Shown piece by piece: positions 18,371 to 27,805 of a stretch of 64,000 nucleotides of DNA; within the stretch, counting starts at the first letter, position 1, and each line of letters starts with the position of its first letter. The notes below the pieces were generated by a model, which did not search any database, had not been told where the DNA came from, and worked only from the letters and a program-made list of their open reading frames with translations. This stretch comes from a cf. Phormidesmis sp. LEGE 11477. GTDB lineage: Bacteria > Cyanobacteriota > Cyanobacteriia > Phormidesmidales > Phormidesmidaceae. The DNA lies in NCBI RefSeq assembly GCF_015207105.1, contig NZ_JADEXO010000011.1:1-64000 (forward strand), in the 5' to 3' direction. A program made the position numbers and the translations under genes.

Positions 18371-21051
18371 GTGGTTTGGGCGAGAACTGCTTCTGTATCC
18401 AACGCTAGGGCCCATCCTAGTCTGACGAGCAGGGCTTTATGACTGGAGATCTGGTGATCGGCAGCTCGCGGGCTAGCGGTTTTTTGACCGGCGATCGCGT
18501 CATTCATCTGCTGGGCGAGGTAGTCGTAATAAAGCTCTTGAACTCGGTAAAGAGCTAGTTCTAGGTTGAGCTTTGCCCCTAGCTTGATCAACCGCTCTAT
18601 TCCTTCAATCGCTGCCTCTAGCTCAAGGTATTGCTCTGGGCTGGCTGTCTGCAGCGTCTGCGATAGACTTTGCCAAATCAGCCGTTCGAGCACGGGTTGG
18701 GCGTCGGGTACTTTTAGGCTGGCACAAAAGTGATGGGCTTCAGTGGCAATGCCTTCTAATTCAGCAATTCGACCGACTGTAATGTCAAGCAGATTGCCAT
18801 CGGGTTCGGTAATGTTTTGCTCTAGAGCGTGAATGACGGCTAATGCTCTTTGGCTAAGGGTGATATCAGCCGCGACCTGAAGCGACTGGGGTACGGTAAT
18901 GCGATCGCGGTGAAACGCCATCAGAACGCTATAGTTCTCTCGGTAAACCTGCTCATAGAGCTGATTTAGCCGCTGTAGGGTCTCGTGGTTGAGCTGCTGC
19001 ATAATCTGCTGCCGCTCTTCTTGTGAGAGATCTTGCAAAGTGTAGGTCTGACTAAACTGCTGGTCAATTGCCAAAATACTTTGAGCGATGCTGGCTGTGC
19101 TAAATGCCTCAATCACTGCTTTTTTAGCCTGGGCGTAGAGCCCTTTGTGCGCGAAGGCTTGAATTTTGCACTGGAAATCCCAGCCGCCTAGGTGCAGCAC
19201 TGCAAATGAGAGGATCTGTGTCTCTTGGGTCATGGCCGTAGTCACCTCGACTCGGCCCACGGCTAGCGTTAGCGCACCCAAAGGCTGTTGATAGTAATCT
19301 TGCTTTCGCAAGGTGTAGCAATAAAGCTGTTCTTCCTGTTTGACAGGCGTGAACAGAGACCCGGTAGCATAGTGCGCCACTATTCGCTCTAGACTGGTTT
19401 GGCTTGGCTTGACTTGCTTTTGGTAGACGCCTGCGCCTGTTTTAAAGTAGTCGATGTTGCTAGGAGCCTGAGCCAGTCGCTGCACGAATTCATTCTCTAG
19501 CATGTTGCCAGAAACCGCTTCTGCTAGCTCAATTGCTCTAGCTGCATAGCGTAGGATCTGCGTTCCTTCTGGACGAGAAATCTCATCAAAGAACCAGCCG
19601 CAGCTGGTATACATCAGCATGGTATGTCGCTGCATTTCTAGCAGCCGTAGCGCTTCTACTCGTTCGCGGTAGGTGAGCGGATGGCTCTGATGTGCGGCAA
19701 AGAACTGATCGAGAGTCCGCGTGGATGAGCTGTTGAGGACATTGACATAGTCATTACGAGCTGCCCAGGGGTCTTGTAGCAGCGATCCGCCCAGCTTTTC
19801 ATACAGGGGAATAAGACGATCGCGTAGCCAGTCTAGCGCCTGCCGTAAGGGGGCTCGCCACTGCTGCTGCCAAGCGCCACCGCCACCACAGCCGCAATCA
19901 CGCTGCCAGCGATCTACGCCATGCGAACAGCTCCAGGCAGTGACTGGTTTGAGCTGCACTTCCCAAGTCGGCGGGCACATACTTAGATAGTGAGCATAGC
20001 TAGTGACCTGCCAGCCCCTATTTGGCAGCTCGTTGATCACGGTATGGGCCAGCGTCTTCTCAGCGCCCCCTCGATGATGACCAAAGGTCTCGCCGTCTGT
20101 AGCAACTGAGATTAGCTGCGATCGCCTTTGACACTTCTCTGCCTCGGTCCAGTCTGCCGCCTCAGTATCTATTTCAAAAGACCTGACAGCTTGCCCTAGC
20201 CGATTGGCAAACTGCTGAGAAGATCGCAGGGTATCGTCAAATCCCATATCGCCCGAGATCGGTCCATCGTAGAAAAAGATATCAATATAGTTGCGCCCGT
20301 TGGGTTGAGCGGGTACAAAGCAGCGGTAGGGCTGAGTCGGATCGATATCGCCATTTTCTACAAGCTGCCATTCGTCAAAGCCATCGGCTAGGCCAAAGCG
20401 TCGACACTGGGCCGCTTGCGAAGGGGCCAAAATAATAAACTGAATGCCTTCGTTGATCAAGACTGCTAGCGTATCGTTATCAACGGCGGTTTCAGCCAGC
20501 CACATGCCTTCAGGATCACGCCCGAACCGATGCTGAAAGTCGGCGATACCCCAGCGAATTTGAGTGACTTTATCGCGGTGGTTGGCCAGCGGCAAAATGA
20601 TGTGATTGTAGGCTTGGGCGATCGCATTGCCATGACCTTGGTTGCGATCGCAGCTAACCTTATCCGCCGCTAGGATGCGTCGATACGTCTCTAGATCGTG
20701 ACGCGCTAGCCAGCTCATCAGCGTGGGGCCAATATTGAAGCTGATGTGCTCATAGTTGTTGACAATCCGCGTCACCTCGCCGTCGCCATTCAAAATCCGT
20801 GCAAAAGCATTGGGCCGATACGACTCATACAAAATCCGCTCGTTCCAATCATGAAAAGGCGACGCGCTCGGCTGCTTGCTCACAACGCCGCGAGCAGGAT
20901 CTTCACGCGGTGGCTGATAGAAGTGCCCGTGGATGCAAACATATACTCCAGCGGCAATACTAGAAGAATGCTGGGAAGGATTTTCAGAAGACTGTCGGGG
21001 ATCAAACGCAGAGATGCTCTCTACAGCAGAGTTTGACTGAGACTTGCTCAT
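18367..21051 (-). CDS. Glycoside hydrolase family 57 protein with DUF3536
   Basis: This 894-residue protein opens with the GH57 signature HGHFYQPPREDP (about residue 40). The nucleophile region is GMWLAETAVD and the acid/base region is SVATDGETFGHH. The second half is the DUF3536 helical domain. GH57 enzymes act on alpha-glucans (amylase, branching or 4-alpha-glucanotransferase), so glycogen metabolism is likely, though the exact reaction is unknown. There is no signal peptide, so it is cytosolic. The start ATG at 21051 gives a Ser/Gln-rich leader before the barrel. Confidence 0.9.
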   Translation of the reverse strand: MSKSQSNSAVESISAFDPRQSSENPSQHSSSIAAGVYVCIHGHFYQPPREDPARGVVSKQPSASPFHDWNERILYESYRPNAFARILNGDGEVTRIVNNYEHISFNIGPTLMSWLARHDLETYRRILAADKVSCDRNQGHGNAIAQAYNHIILPLANHRDKVTQIRWGIADFQHRFGRDPEGMWLAETAVDNDTLAVLINEGIQFIILAPSQAAQCRRFGLADGFDEWQLVENGDIDPTQPYRCFVPAQPNGRNYIDIFFYDGPISGDMGFDDTLRSSQQFANRLGQAVRSFEIDTEAADWTEAEKCQRRSQLISVATDGETFGHHRGGAEKTLAHTVINELPNRGWQVTSYAHYLSMCPPTWEVQLKPVTAWSCSHGVDRWQRDCGCGGGGAWQQQWRAPLRQALDWLRDRLIPLYEKLGGSLLQDPWAARNDYVNVLNSSSTRTLDQFFAAHQSHPLTYRERVEALRLLEMQRHTMLMYTSCGWFFDEISRPEGTQILRYAARAIELAEAVSGNMLENEFVQRLAQAPSNIDYFKTGAGVYQKQVKPSQTSLERIVAHYATGSLFTPVKQEEQLYCYTLRKQDYYQQPLGALTLAVGRVEVTTAMTQETQILSFAVLHLGGWDFQCKIQAFAHKGLYAQAKKAVIEAFSTASIAQSILAIDQQFSQTYTLQDLSQEERQQIMQQLNHETLQRLNQLYEQVYRENYSVLMAFHRDRITVPQSLQVAADITLSQRALAVIHALEQNITEPDGNLLDITVGRIAELEGIATEAHHFCASLKVPDAQPVLERLIWQSLSQTLQTASPEQYLELEAAIEGIERLIKLGAKLNLELALYRVQELYYDYLAQQMNDAIAGQKTASPRAADHQISSHKALLVRLGWALALDTEAVLAQTT

Positions 21052-21482
21052 AAATTTCCAAAGTAAGGATAGAGGTGGAGAAGATCAATGGTATGAACCC
21101 ACGGGGCAAGCCCCGGCTATTATTTCGCCCCAAGAGTCGGGGGATGTACCCTCAGAGATTCAAGCAGAGATATTCAAGGCACGGAATCCGAAACGATCCC
21201 GGCGGCCTGTTCTATTGACTGATGCTGGCAATTCTTATGCCAGCAGTTTGTTCTTTAGATGAAACGCCAATTCTTTTGCAGTGGCGGTTTCCGACGGGAT
21301 GGCTTTTGCGTGAAGCTAACTCTTGAAAGAGACATTCTCTCCTGAAACGTCGCCCTTATGAAAAGCTAGTGTAGCCCTATCTTGAGATGACGGAACACAA
21401 GATTCACACAAAGTTCCGTTCTTTATCACGCTATGCAAACATAATATTCAACCCTCTATGCAGATAGAAAGCTTGCTTTCCT
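21052..21482. other. Intergenic region with three stem-loops
   Basis: No convincing gene is present; a 72-codon frame here is not recognisable. Three hairpins are visible: CGGGGC/GCCCCG with a 2-nt gap (21102-21115), TGCTGGC/GCCAGCA with a 9-nt loop (21223-21245), and GAAACGCCA against TGGCGGTTTC with one bulge (21261-21291). The density of structure suggests a non-coding RNA or the relic of a mobile element. Confidence 0.4.
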
Positions 21483-21941
21483 ATGGATTCTCCTGATCCT
21501 ATTTCTCTTGTAGCTACGGTCGTTTCAGGTCACCGGGTCGCCTCTGGTGACGCCACAGATAGCCCCTATCCTAACGGCACTATTGCCATGCAAACGCCTC
21601 ACTTTCGCGCTTTAGGTGTTGATCTCTCATTGTTTTATCCGGCCACGCTGAACGTTTCCATCGCGCCCGCCATCTTTACGCTCCAGCCAAAAATTACGTT
21701 GCCTCTGGTCAAATGGTCTACAGATCACGATCCCGAGAGCTTTTCCTTTGTGCCTGTTCAGCTCCTCTGGCAGCAGCAGCCGTTCGATGGTCTGATCTAC
21801 TATCCGCACCCAGAGACCAAAATCAATCATTTTCAAGACCCTTCAGTTCTAGAGCTTTTGCTACCTCATATTCAAGGGATCGCCTACGAGAGCAAGGTCA
21901 TTCTTTTGGCATCTGCTAACGAACTTATAATAAAGAGGTAA
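21483..21941 (+). CDS. Conserved protein of unknown function, weakly DUF120-like
   Basis: This 152-residue soluble protein has the pattern VVSGHRVASGDATDSPYPNG, then LGVDLSLFYPATLNVSIAP and DGLIYYPHPETKINHFQDP. The arrangement of a beta strand with VxSG followed by a YPxTLN motif recalls the archaeal CTP-dependent riboflavin kinase fold (DUF120), but the similarity is by eye only. No catalytic claim is made. It lies just upstream of the HEAT-repeat gene (21 bp to its ATG) and may share its transcript. Confidence 0.6.
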   Translation: MDSPDPISLVATVVSGHRVASGDATDSPYPNGTIAMQTPHFRALGVDLSLFYPATLNVSIAPAIFTLQPKITLPLVKWSTDHDPESFSFVPVQLLWQQQPFDGLIYYPHPETKINHFQDPSVLELLLPHIQGIAYESKVILLASANELIIKR

Positions 21942-21962
21942 GCCCCTTTCTTGCCTTTACCT

Positions 21963-22667
21963 ATGTCTCAGTCCGAGCTATCTACGATCTCACAACCTGA
22001 ACTCGACACCCTCTCTGCGCGGCTAGAAGCGGACAACTTGGTAGAACGCAAGCTGGCCCTCGCCGCGCTTCGAGACGTGCCAGCGGAGCAGGCCGTTCCT
22101 TTGATCAAAAAGGTATTAGACGATAAGAATGAGCAGGTGCGCTCGATGGCGATCTTTTCGCTAGGGCTAAAGCCGACAAAAGAGTGCTACGGCTTGCTAG
22201 TTGATATCTTAGAAGGCGATCCCGACTACGGAATCAGAGCGGATGCGGCAGGTGCTTTGGGCTACTTAGAAGATCCACGCGCGTTTGATCCCCTCGTTCG
22301 CGCTTTTTATGAAGATGTAGACTGGCTAGTCCGCTTTAGCGCCGCCGTTTCCTTGGGTAATCTCAAGAATCCTAAGGCTCATGATGTATTAGTAGCAGCT
22401 TTAGATAGTCCAGAGGTTGTGATTCAGCAAGCTGCGATCGCGGCCCTAGGCGAAATCCGCGACACCAAAGCAGTAGATAACATCCTCAACTTCGCCCAGG
22501 CCGAAGACTGGCTAGTCCGCCAGCGCCTCGCCGAAGCCCTCGGCAATCTGCCTACACCCAAAAGCCTCGCCGCTCTGCGCTACCTAGCAAAAGACGACCA
22601 TTCTCAGGTTTCAGAAGCCGCTCGCATCTCACTTAAGCGCCTAGAATCAGCACTACCTGAAAGCTAG
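21963..22667 (+). CDS. HEAT-repeat protein, NblB-like (PBS lyase HEAT-like)
   Basis: About 234 residues from the ATG at 21963; a TTG at 21951 lies in frame and is better placed relative to a GAGG at about 21935, so the start is uncertain. Six or seven HEAT-like units run through the protein, for example EQVRSMAIFSLG, IRADAAGALGYLEDPRA and VRFSAAVSLGNLKNPKA. This resembles NblB and bilin-lyase-type HEAT proteins involved in phycobilisome turnover. Assignment to NblB itself is not certain, as many paralogues exist in cyanobacteria. Confidence 0.75.
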   Translation: MSQSELSTISQPELDTLSARLEADNLVERKLALAALRDVPAEQAVPLIKKVLDDKNEQVRSMAIFSLGLKPTKECYGLLVDILEGDPDYGIRADAAGALGYLEDPRAFDPLVRAFYEDVDWLVRFSAAVSLGNLKNPKAHDVLVAALDSPEVVIQQAAIAALGEIRDTKAVDNILNFAQAEDWLVRQRLAEALGNLPTPKSLAALRYLAKDDHSQVSEAARISLKRLESALPES

Positions 22668-22736
22668 CTGAGACTTATTCAACCAGGCGCATTTAGAGAG
22701 GCAAGTCTTCGAAACGTCTACACTATCAACTGCCAT

Positions 22737-23606
22737 ATGCGTCGAGACGCCATCTTCTATCAGCTCTTTCAGCGCTACCCAGCCATCTTCTTCCAGCTCA
22801 TCAACCAACAGCCCGAAGCGGTTCAACGCTACAGGTTTACCTCCGTTGAGGTCAAAGAACCGTCTTTTCGCATTGACGGTGTCCTTCTCCCGCCTGAAGA
22901 CATCTCCGATAGACGCATCTTTTTTACCGAAGTACAGTTTCAAAAAGATCAGGGCATCTACCATCGCTTCTTTGCTGAACTATTCCTATACCTCTACCGA
23001 AACCAAGGTAGTTATGACAGTTGGCACGGCACCCTAATTTTTCCTAGCCGTCAGCTCTTACCAGAAGACGATCGAAACCACAAAATGCTACTCGATTCTG
23101 ATCGAGTCCATTGCCTTTATCTAGACGAACTTGAAGAGTTTGAAGCTTTACCACTAGGCTTAGCACTCGTTAAACTCACAGTCGTATCTGAGGCAGAACT
23201 GATCTCCTTCTCCGCTCAGCTGATTCAGAAGGCAAAACAGCAGCCTGAGCCATTTCCACCGCTACCAGACATAATAGAACTAGTCACAACTGTCGCTGTT
23301 TACAAGCTAACAGCACTCTCGCGAGAGGAAATTGAGGCCATGCTCGATCTAGAGATCAAAGAAACCAGAGTATATCAAGAAATTAAAGAAGAGGGTCGTG
23401 AGGAAGGCCGTGAGGAAGGCCGTGAGGAAGGTCAGATGGCGATGGCTATCCTGATAGCAAAAGATTTGTTGAGAACCCCGATGCCACTAGAGGATATTGC
23501 GACCTTAACGAGGCTAGAGCTATCGAAAGTGATAGAGCTCCAGCAAGAGAGTGATGTCAACACGGAGAATACCGAGATAGGCGACTCTGATGAGGGAGAG
23601 ACATAA
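22737..23606 (+). CDS. Rpn/DUF2887-type PD-(D/E)XK nuclease family protein
   Basis: The opening RRDAIFYQLFQRYPAIFFQLI and the core RIDGVLLPPE...FFTEVQFQKD give the Asp and Glu-x-Gln of a PD-(D/E)XK nuclease of the transposase_31/Rpn group. These are common in multiple copies in cyanobacteria. Near the C-terminus is an EGREEGREEGREEG repeat encoded by 12-bp tandem units (about 23392-23433), a typical feature of this family and prone to copy-number change. Rpn proteins promote RecA-independent recombination; whether this one does is unknown. It ends 140 bp before the convergent gnd gene. Confidence 0.8.
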   Translation: MRRDAIFYQLFQRYPAIFFQLINQQPEAVQRYRFTSVEVKEPSFRIDGVLLPPEDISDRRIFFTEVQFQKDQGIYHRFFAELFLYLYRNQGSYDSWHGTLIFPSRQLLPEDDRNHKMLLDSDRVHCLYLDELEEFEALPLGLALVKLTVVSEAELISFSAQLIQKAKQQPEPFPPLPDIIELVTTVAVYKLTALSREEIEAMLDLEIKETRVYQEIKEEGREEGREEGREEGQMAMAILIAKDLLRTPMPLEDIATLTRLELSKVIELQQESDVNTENTEIGDSDEGET

Positions 23607-23675
23607 GCTTCTATCAGGCTCAGCCTGTGTTTCCTTAGCCTCTTATCAAGTTTACAATCGCTGTCTAGTCATCAG

Positions 23676-23717
23676 AAAGCACTCTAAAGCCTAACCACGT
23701 TGCTTAGAGTGCTTTTT
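23676..23717 (+). terminator. Rho-independent terminator between the Rpn-like gene and gnd
   Basis: A perfect 12-bp stem (AAAGCACTCTAA at 23676 and TTAGAGTGCTTT at 23704) is followed by a T-run on the + strand. It would end the Rpn-like transcript and may also act weakly on the convergent gnd transcript, since the stem begins with A residues. Confidence 0.8.
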
Positions 23718-23747
23718 CAATATGAAAGTGCTAGCTGTTTGTGAGCT

Positions 23748-25157
23748 CTACTTAGGCCATTCGGTGTGGAAGATACCTTCTTTATCTGTGCGCTGGTAGG
23801 TATGTGCGCCAAAGTAGTCGCGTTGCGCCTGAGTTAGGTTTTGAGGCAGACGACCGCGACGGTAGCTATCAAAATAGTCTAATGACGCGCTAAAGGCAGG
23901 GACAGGAATACCAACTTTAGCAGCGGTAGCAATGACTTCACGCCAGGCATCTTGCCGATCTAAGATAGTCTGCTTGAACTCTGGAGCCAGCAGCAGGTTG
24001 GGTAACTTGGCATCTTGATCGTAGGCAGCTTTGATCTTGTTGAGGAAAGCAGCACGAATAATGCAGCCTCCTTTCCAAATGCGAGCGGTTTCTCCTAGGT
24101 CTAGATCGTAATTGTTCAAGGCTGAGGCTTTGCTCAGCAAGTCCATTCCCTGAGCGTAGGAGCAGATTTTAGAACAGTACAGCGCATCTCGAATTTTATT
24201 GACAAAGGCTTTCTTGTCACCGTCAAAGCTAGCGGTTGGCCCAGTTAGCTGCTCTGCTGCAATCAAACGCTCTTCTTTGATCGCGGACATAATTCTGGCA
24301 TTCACCGCAGCGGTGATGGTGGGGATGCTGACGCCAATTTCTAGAGCGCTCATCACGGTCCAGCGGCCTGTTCCCTTTTGCCCTGCTTTGTCCATGATCA
24401 GCTCGACCAGCGGCTTGCCAGTTTCTTCATCCATTTTGGTGAAGATATCGGCGGTAATTTCGATGAGGAAAGAATCTAACTCTTCTGTTTTATTCCACTC
24501 AGCGAAAATCTCATGGAGCTCTTTGTGGCCTAGACCTAGCGTATTTTTTAGCAGGTCGTAGGCTTCTGCGATCAGCTGCATGTCACCGTATTCAATGCCG
24601 TTGTGTACCATCTTGACGAAGTGACCAGAGCCACCTTGGCCGATGTAGGTGACACAGGGCCCATCGTCTACTTGAGCGGCAATTTTGGTAACAATGGGTT
24701 CTATCGAGTCGTAGGCAGCTTTACTGCCACCGGGCATCAGGCTAGGGCCGTTGAGTGCGCCTTCTTCGCCGCCGCTGACGCCCATGCCAATAAAGTTGAA
24801 TCCAGCCGATTCAAGGTCTTTGACGCGGCGCTCAGTATCTTCGTAAAGGGAGTTGCCGCCGTCGATGATCATATCGTCGGGATCGAGCAGTGGCTTGAGG
24901 CTCTCAATTACCATATCGACTGGTTTGCCCGCTTGAACCATCAGTAGAATGCGGCGAGGGCGTTCTAAGGCGGCAACGAAGTCTTCTAGAGAGAAGGTAG
25001 GGACGACGTTCTTTCCACCTGCTCGGTTCTCCATAAAGGCATCGGTTTTCGACCGGGAGCGATTGTAAACCGCGATTGGAAAACCGTTGCGTTCTACGTT
25101 GAGCGCAATATTCTCACCCATGACCGCTAGGCCAATCACACCAAAACTCTGTGCCAT
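23748..25157 (-). CDS. gnd: 6-phosphogluconate dehydrogenase (decarboxylating)
   Basis: It converts 6-phosphogluconate to ribulose 5-phosphate and CO2 with NADP in the oxidative pentose phosphate pathway, the main dark sugar-oxidation route of cyanobacteria. The length of 469 residues is standard. Visible motifs are the Rossmann start GVIGLAVMGENIALN, the substrate loop MGVSGGEEGALNGPSLMPGG, HNGIEYGDMQLIAEAY, and KAGQKGTGRWT. The C-terminal tail ends DYFGAHTYQRTDKEG as in typical Gnd. The start ATG at 25157 is unambiguous. Confidence 0.97.
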   Translation of the reverse strand: MAQSFGVIGLAVMGENIALNVERNGFPIAVYNRSRSKTDAFMENRAGGKNVVPTFSLEDFVAALERPRRILLMVQAGKPVDMVIESLKPLLDPDDMIIDGGNSLYEDTERRVKDLESAGFNFIGMGVSGGEEGALNGPSLMPGGSKAAYDSIEPIVTKIAAQVDDGPCVTYIGQGGSGHFVKMVHNGIEYGDMQLIAEAYDLLKNTLGLGHKELHEIFAEWNKTEELDSFLIEITADIFTKMDEETGKPLVELIMDKAGQKGTGRWTVMSALEIGVSIPTITAAVNARIMSAIKEERLIAAEQLTGPTASFDGDKKAFVNKIRDALYCSKICSYAQGMDLLSKASALNNYDLDLGETARIWKGGCIIRAAFLNKIKAAYDQDAKLPNLLLAPEFKQTILDRQDAWREVIATAAKVGIPVPAFSASLDYFDSYRRGRLPQNLTQAQRDYFGAHTYQRTDKEGIFHTEWPK

Positions 25158-25301
25158 AAATTTTTCCTTGGTTATCCGTATCTTGCAGCGTTCAGCTATA
25201 AGACTTTAAACAACGCTGTTGACTTTTTCCATTAAGGAGAGAGGAAATTTTCGTGAGAACGCGGAATCTTCTTTCTTTTGACGGATTTTGCATAAGTATT
25301 T

Positions 25302-27206
25302 TTACCTAGCAACGGGATGAACTGCCTGGTTTGAGAAGAGTTCTGTCAAGGCTTGTTGACGCTGTGAGGGCGTACCTTCGCTGCTGAGGTTCCACAGGGT
25401 TTCGTAGAAAAAGAAGGAGACCCCGGCAAAGCCGCGATCGCGCACGGCTTCTACCTGCTCTGCGATCACCGGCATCGGCACCGATCGCGCCTTCAGGCCG
25501 CTCAGCACCCCTACGGCTGTGGGAATATGGCCGCGAGCGAATTCAGCCGCATCCTGTCCCATCTCCCAGACAAAGCGCCCTAAATCGGTGCGGTATAGCT
25601 GGATAATTAGCTCCTCGACATAGCCTCGCTTTACCCAGGTATCCCAGTCCTGCAAGTAGTATTCGTAGGCGAATGCGTGTGGATTGGGGGATACAGACAT
25701 CACTGCTCGCGGGCGCTGGGTTTTGACGGTCGTGAAGACCTCACCCATAAAATCAGTGATCTTGTCGGCCCGCCAGCGAGTCCATTCAAAATCCTTGGCA
25801 TCGGCGGGCGGACTTTTGCCATTGTGTTCTTGCTGGTAGAGGTTGACGGTGTAGGGATCGTAGCCGTAGGCGAAGGGCAGGCCCATATGGTCGTCTACCT
25901 GAAAGCCGTCAATGTTGTAGTTCGCTGACAGTTCGGCGATGAGCTGCAGCAAAAAGGACTGAACTTCGGGGTGAAAAGGATTGAGCCAAACGCGATCGTG
26001 AGCCCCTTCAGGGGTCGTCAAGGTGCCGTCCGCTTTTTGGGTGAGCCAGTCGGGATGGCGACGGGCTAACTCTGAGTCAGACGGGGCCATGAAGCCAAAC
26101 TCAAACCAGGGCATCACTTTGAGATCGCGGCTGTGGCCAAGTTCGATGATTTCTCGAAGCATGTCGCGATCGCCCTGAGCGGCTTCTAGTTCAACTTTCC
26201 GTCCAGTTTTATCTAGATCGGGATACAGCCCTTGCCTGTAGCCAATTGTTCTTTCTGCTACAGCGCTGGGAAAGAGCGTCGTTCCCCAGTTCCAGACAGT
26301 GGGATAAACAACGTTGAAATTAAGATCCGACAGCGTGTCTAGGGCCTGTTCGAGGGCCGATCGAGAGAACAAAACGTCGCTGTCAATATTGGTCATCCAG
26401 ACGCCGCGTAGCTCAGTTGTGGGCATCGCCGTAGCCGGTAAGCTAGCTGCTGATACGGCGCGATCGCCCGGAACAGTCGCGGCTGTGTTGGGGCTCAGGC
26501 TAGCTCTGCAGATGAAGGCAGCGCTATCGGCGACGGTGATGCTACGACGGGGAAACAGCAGCGCCTGATTATTTCTAGCGAGCCATCTACTGGCCAAAAC
26601 CGACGGTTCTTTTTTAACCAGATAGCCAGCCGCTAGCGCTGCCGCCGTCCCTTCCTTAACGCTGCTAGGAATCAAGGCCGCATCTTGAAAAGTTGCCGAT
26701 AAAAGCTGATTTGCCCGAGATTGATAGGGCGTTGCCGATCCAGAGACCAGAATGGCTAGGGCCTCGGCGCGGGCTACAGACCGCTGCGGACGAGCCTCTG
26801 TGCCCAAGGCTGACATCAGTAGCGCCGCCGCTTCAGAACCAGCTTCAAAGGTGAGTCCTAAGTATTCATTATTAGCGGCAAAAGCGCCGGGGAAAGCCTT
26901 TAGCACTGCGGTAGCAAACTCTATTTGGCTAATAGCGCTACGGGGATAGCGACTTTCTAGCACGCTGGGCTCAAAGATGCCCTGAAGCGTTAGTGAGGTC
27001 ATACAGGGCGCAGCCCAGTGATTCGACCAGTGGCGACCCACTTCGATCGGCGTAGAGGCGTAGGCTTGGTTGAATTTGGTTTGTCCCAGGCCACTGAGCA
27101 GCGTCGAGCAGAAGATGCCAATAAGAAAGGCGAGGCCGAGCTGTTTGAGCCTGAAGAATTGCTGGGGTCTATCTAGTGAACGCATTCTGTCCCTGCCGTG
27201 GGCCAT
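25302..27206 (-). CDS. Exported GHL10-type glycoside hydrolase with SLH-like N-terminus
   Basis: This 634-residue protein has a signal sequence (about residues 20-50). A region follows with SLH-like character (HWAAPCMTSLTLQGIFEPS and PRSAISQIEFATAVLKAFP) that could attach it to the cell wall. Residues 265-620 are a GHL10 barrel (DUF187): ELRGVWMTNIDSDVLF, VMPWFEFGFM, DGFQVDDHMGLP and SVSPNPHAFAYEYY. Family members act on cell-wall or extracellular polysaccharides; the substrate is unknown. It sits 7 bp from the Sui1 gene, which may share its promoter. Confidence 0.88.
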   Translation of the reverse strand: MAHGRDRMRSLDRPQQFFRLKQLGLAFLIGIFCSTLLSGLGQTKFNQAYASTPIEVGRHWSNHWAAPCMTSLTLQGIFEPSVLESRYPRSAISQIEFATAVLKAFPGAFAANNEYLGLTFEAGSEAAALLMSALGTEARPQRSVARAEALAILVSGSATPYQSRANQLLSATFQDAALIPSSVKEGTAAALAAGYLVKKEPSVLASRWLARNNQALLFPRRSITVADSAAFICRASLSPNTAATVPGDRAVSAASLPATAMPTTELRGVWMTNIDSDVLFSRSALEQALDTLSDLNFNVVYPTVWNWGTTLFPSAVAERTIGYRQGLYPDLDKTGRKVELEAAQGDRDMLREIIELGHSRDLKVMPWFEFGFMAPSDSELARRHPDWLTQKADGTLTTPEGAHDRVWLNPFHPEVQSFLLQLIAELSANYNIDGFQVDDHMGLPFAYGYDPYTVNLYQQEHNGKSPPADAKDFEWTRWRADKITDFMGEVFTTVKTQRPRAVMSVSPNPHAFAYEYYLQDWDTWVKRGYVEELIIQLYRTDLGRFVWEMGQDAAEFARGHIPTAVGVLSGLKARSVPMPVIAEQVEAVRDRGFAGVSFFFYETLWNLSSEGTPSQRQQALTELFSNQAVHPVAR

Positions 27207-27213
27207 TTTCTAG

Positions 27214-27561
27214 CTAACCTCCGCTAATTTTCGCCTTGTAGCCTTTTTCGATTAATAAAGAGAGCAGTTTGGGGGCGTGCTCTCCTTGAATTTCGATAGT
27301 GTCATCTTTGACTGTACCGCCCGAGCCACAGCTAGCTTTCAGGCTTTTGGCCAGAGAGCCCAGTGTTTTGGCGTTGTGAACAAAGCCGCTGGCAATCGTG
27401 ACGCTCTTGCCCTTGCGCCCTTTACGAGAAACTTGGACACGAATGTCTTGCTGGTTGGGGGGCAAGTCCGGTTCAGGCCGGGCGGTGGCTTCTGGCGGGC
27501 CAAATTCTGAATAAACTTTTCGATCCGTCGCTTTGTTTTTATTGCCTTTGCGGTTTGCCAT
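27214..27561 (-). CDS. Sui1/YciH family translation factor
   Basis: This 115-residue basic protein has the SUI1/eIF1 fold signature. The strand VQVSRKGRKGKSVTIASG is followed by LAKSLKASCGSGGTVKDDTIEIQG, the conserved KxxxGxGGT block, and LLIEKGYKAKISGG at the end. Bacterial YciH influences start-codon fidelity. The N-terminal 40 residues are Lys/Pro-rich and unstructured. It is 7 bp upstream of the GHL10 gene. Confidence 0.92.
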   Translation of the reverse strand: MANRKGNKNKATDRKVYSEFGPPEATARPEPDLPPNQQDIRVQVSRKGRKGKSVTIASGFVHNAKTLGSLAKSLKASCGSGGTVKDDTIEIQGEHAPKLLSLLIEKGYKAKISGG

Positions 27562-27805
27562 CCGGGTTTGCTATTCGGGTTCGCTATTGATGTAGACGTG
27601 ACCTGTTTGCCCCTCGAAAGGGGGATCGTCAATAGAATGGAATCTAGTAAATTTACATGAAAAGGGACACCCCTGCCCGGTTGCTTGTTCACTTGCTTGC
27701 TCACTGTAGCGATCTCCACTTTGCTCTTTTGTCCTCAAATCTGCTGAGCCGCTTGCCAACCTGGTCTAATGACTAGCTGCCCGTTATTCGCTGGAGAAAT
27801 CTGTT

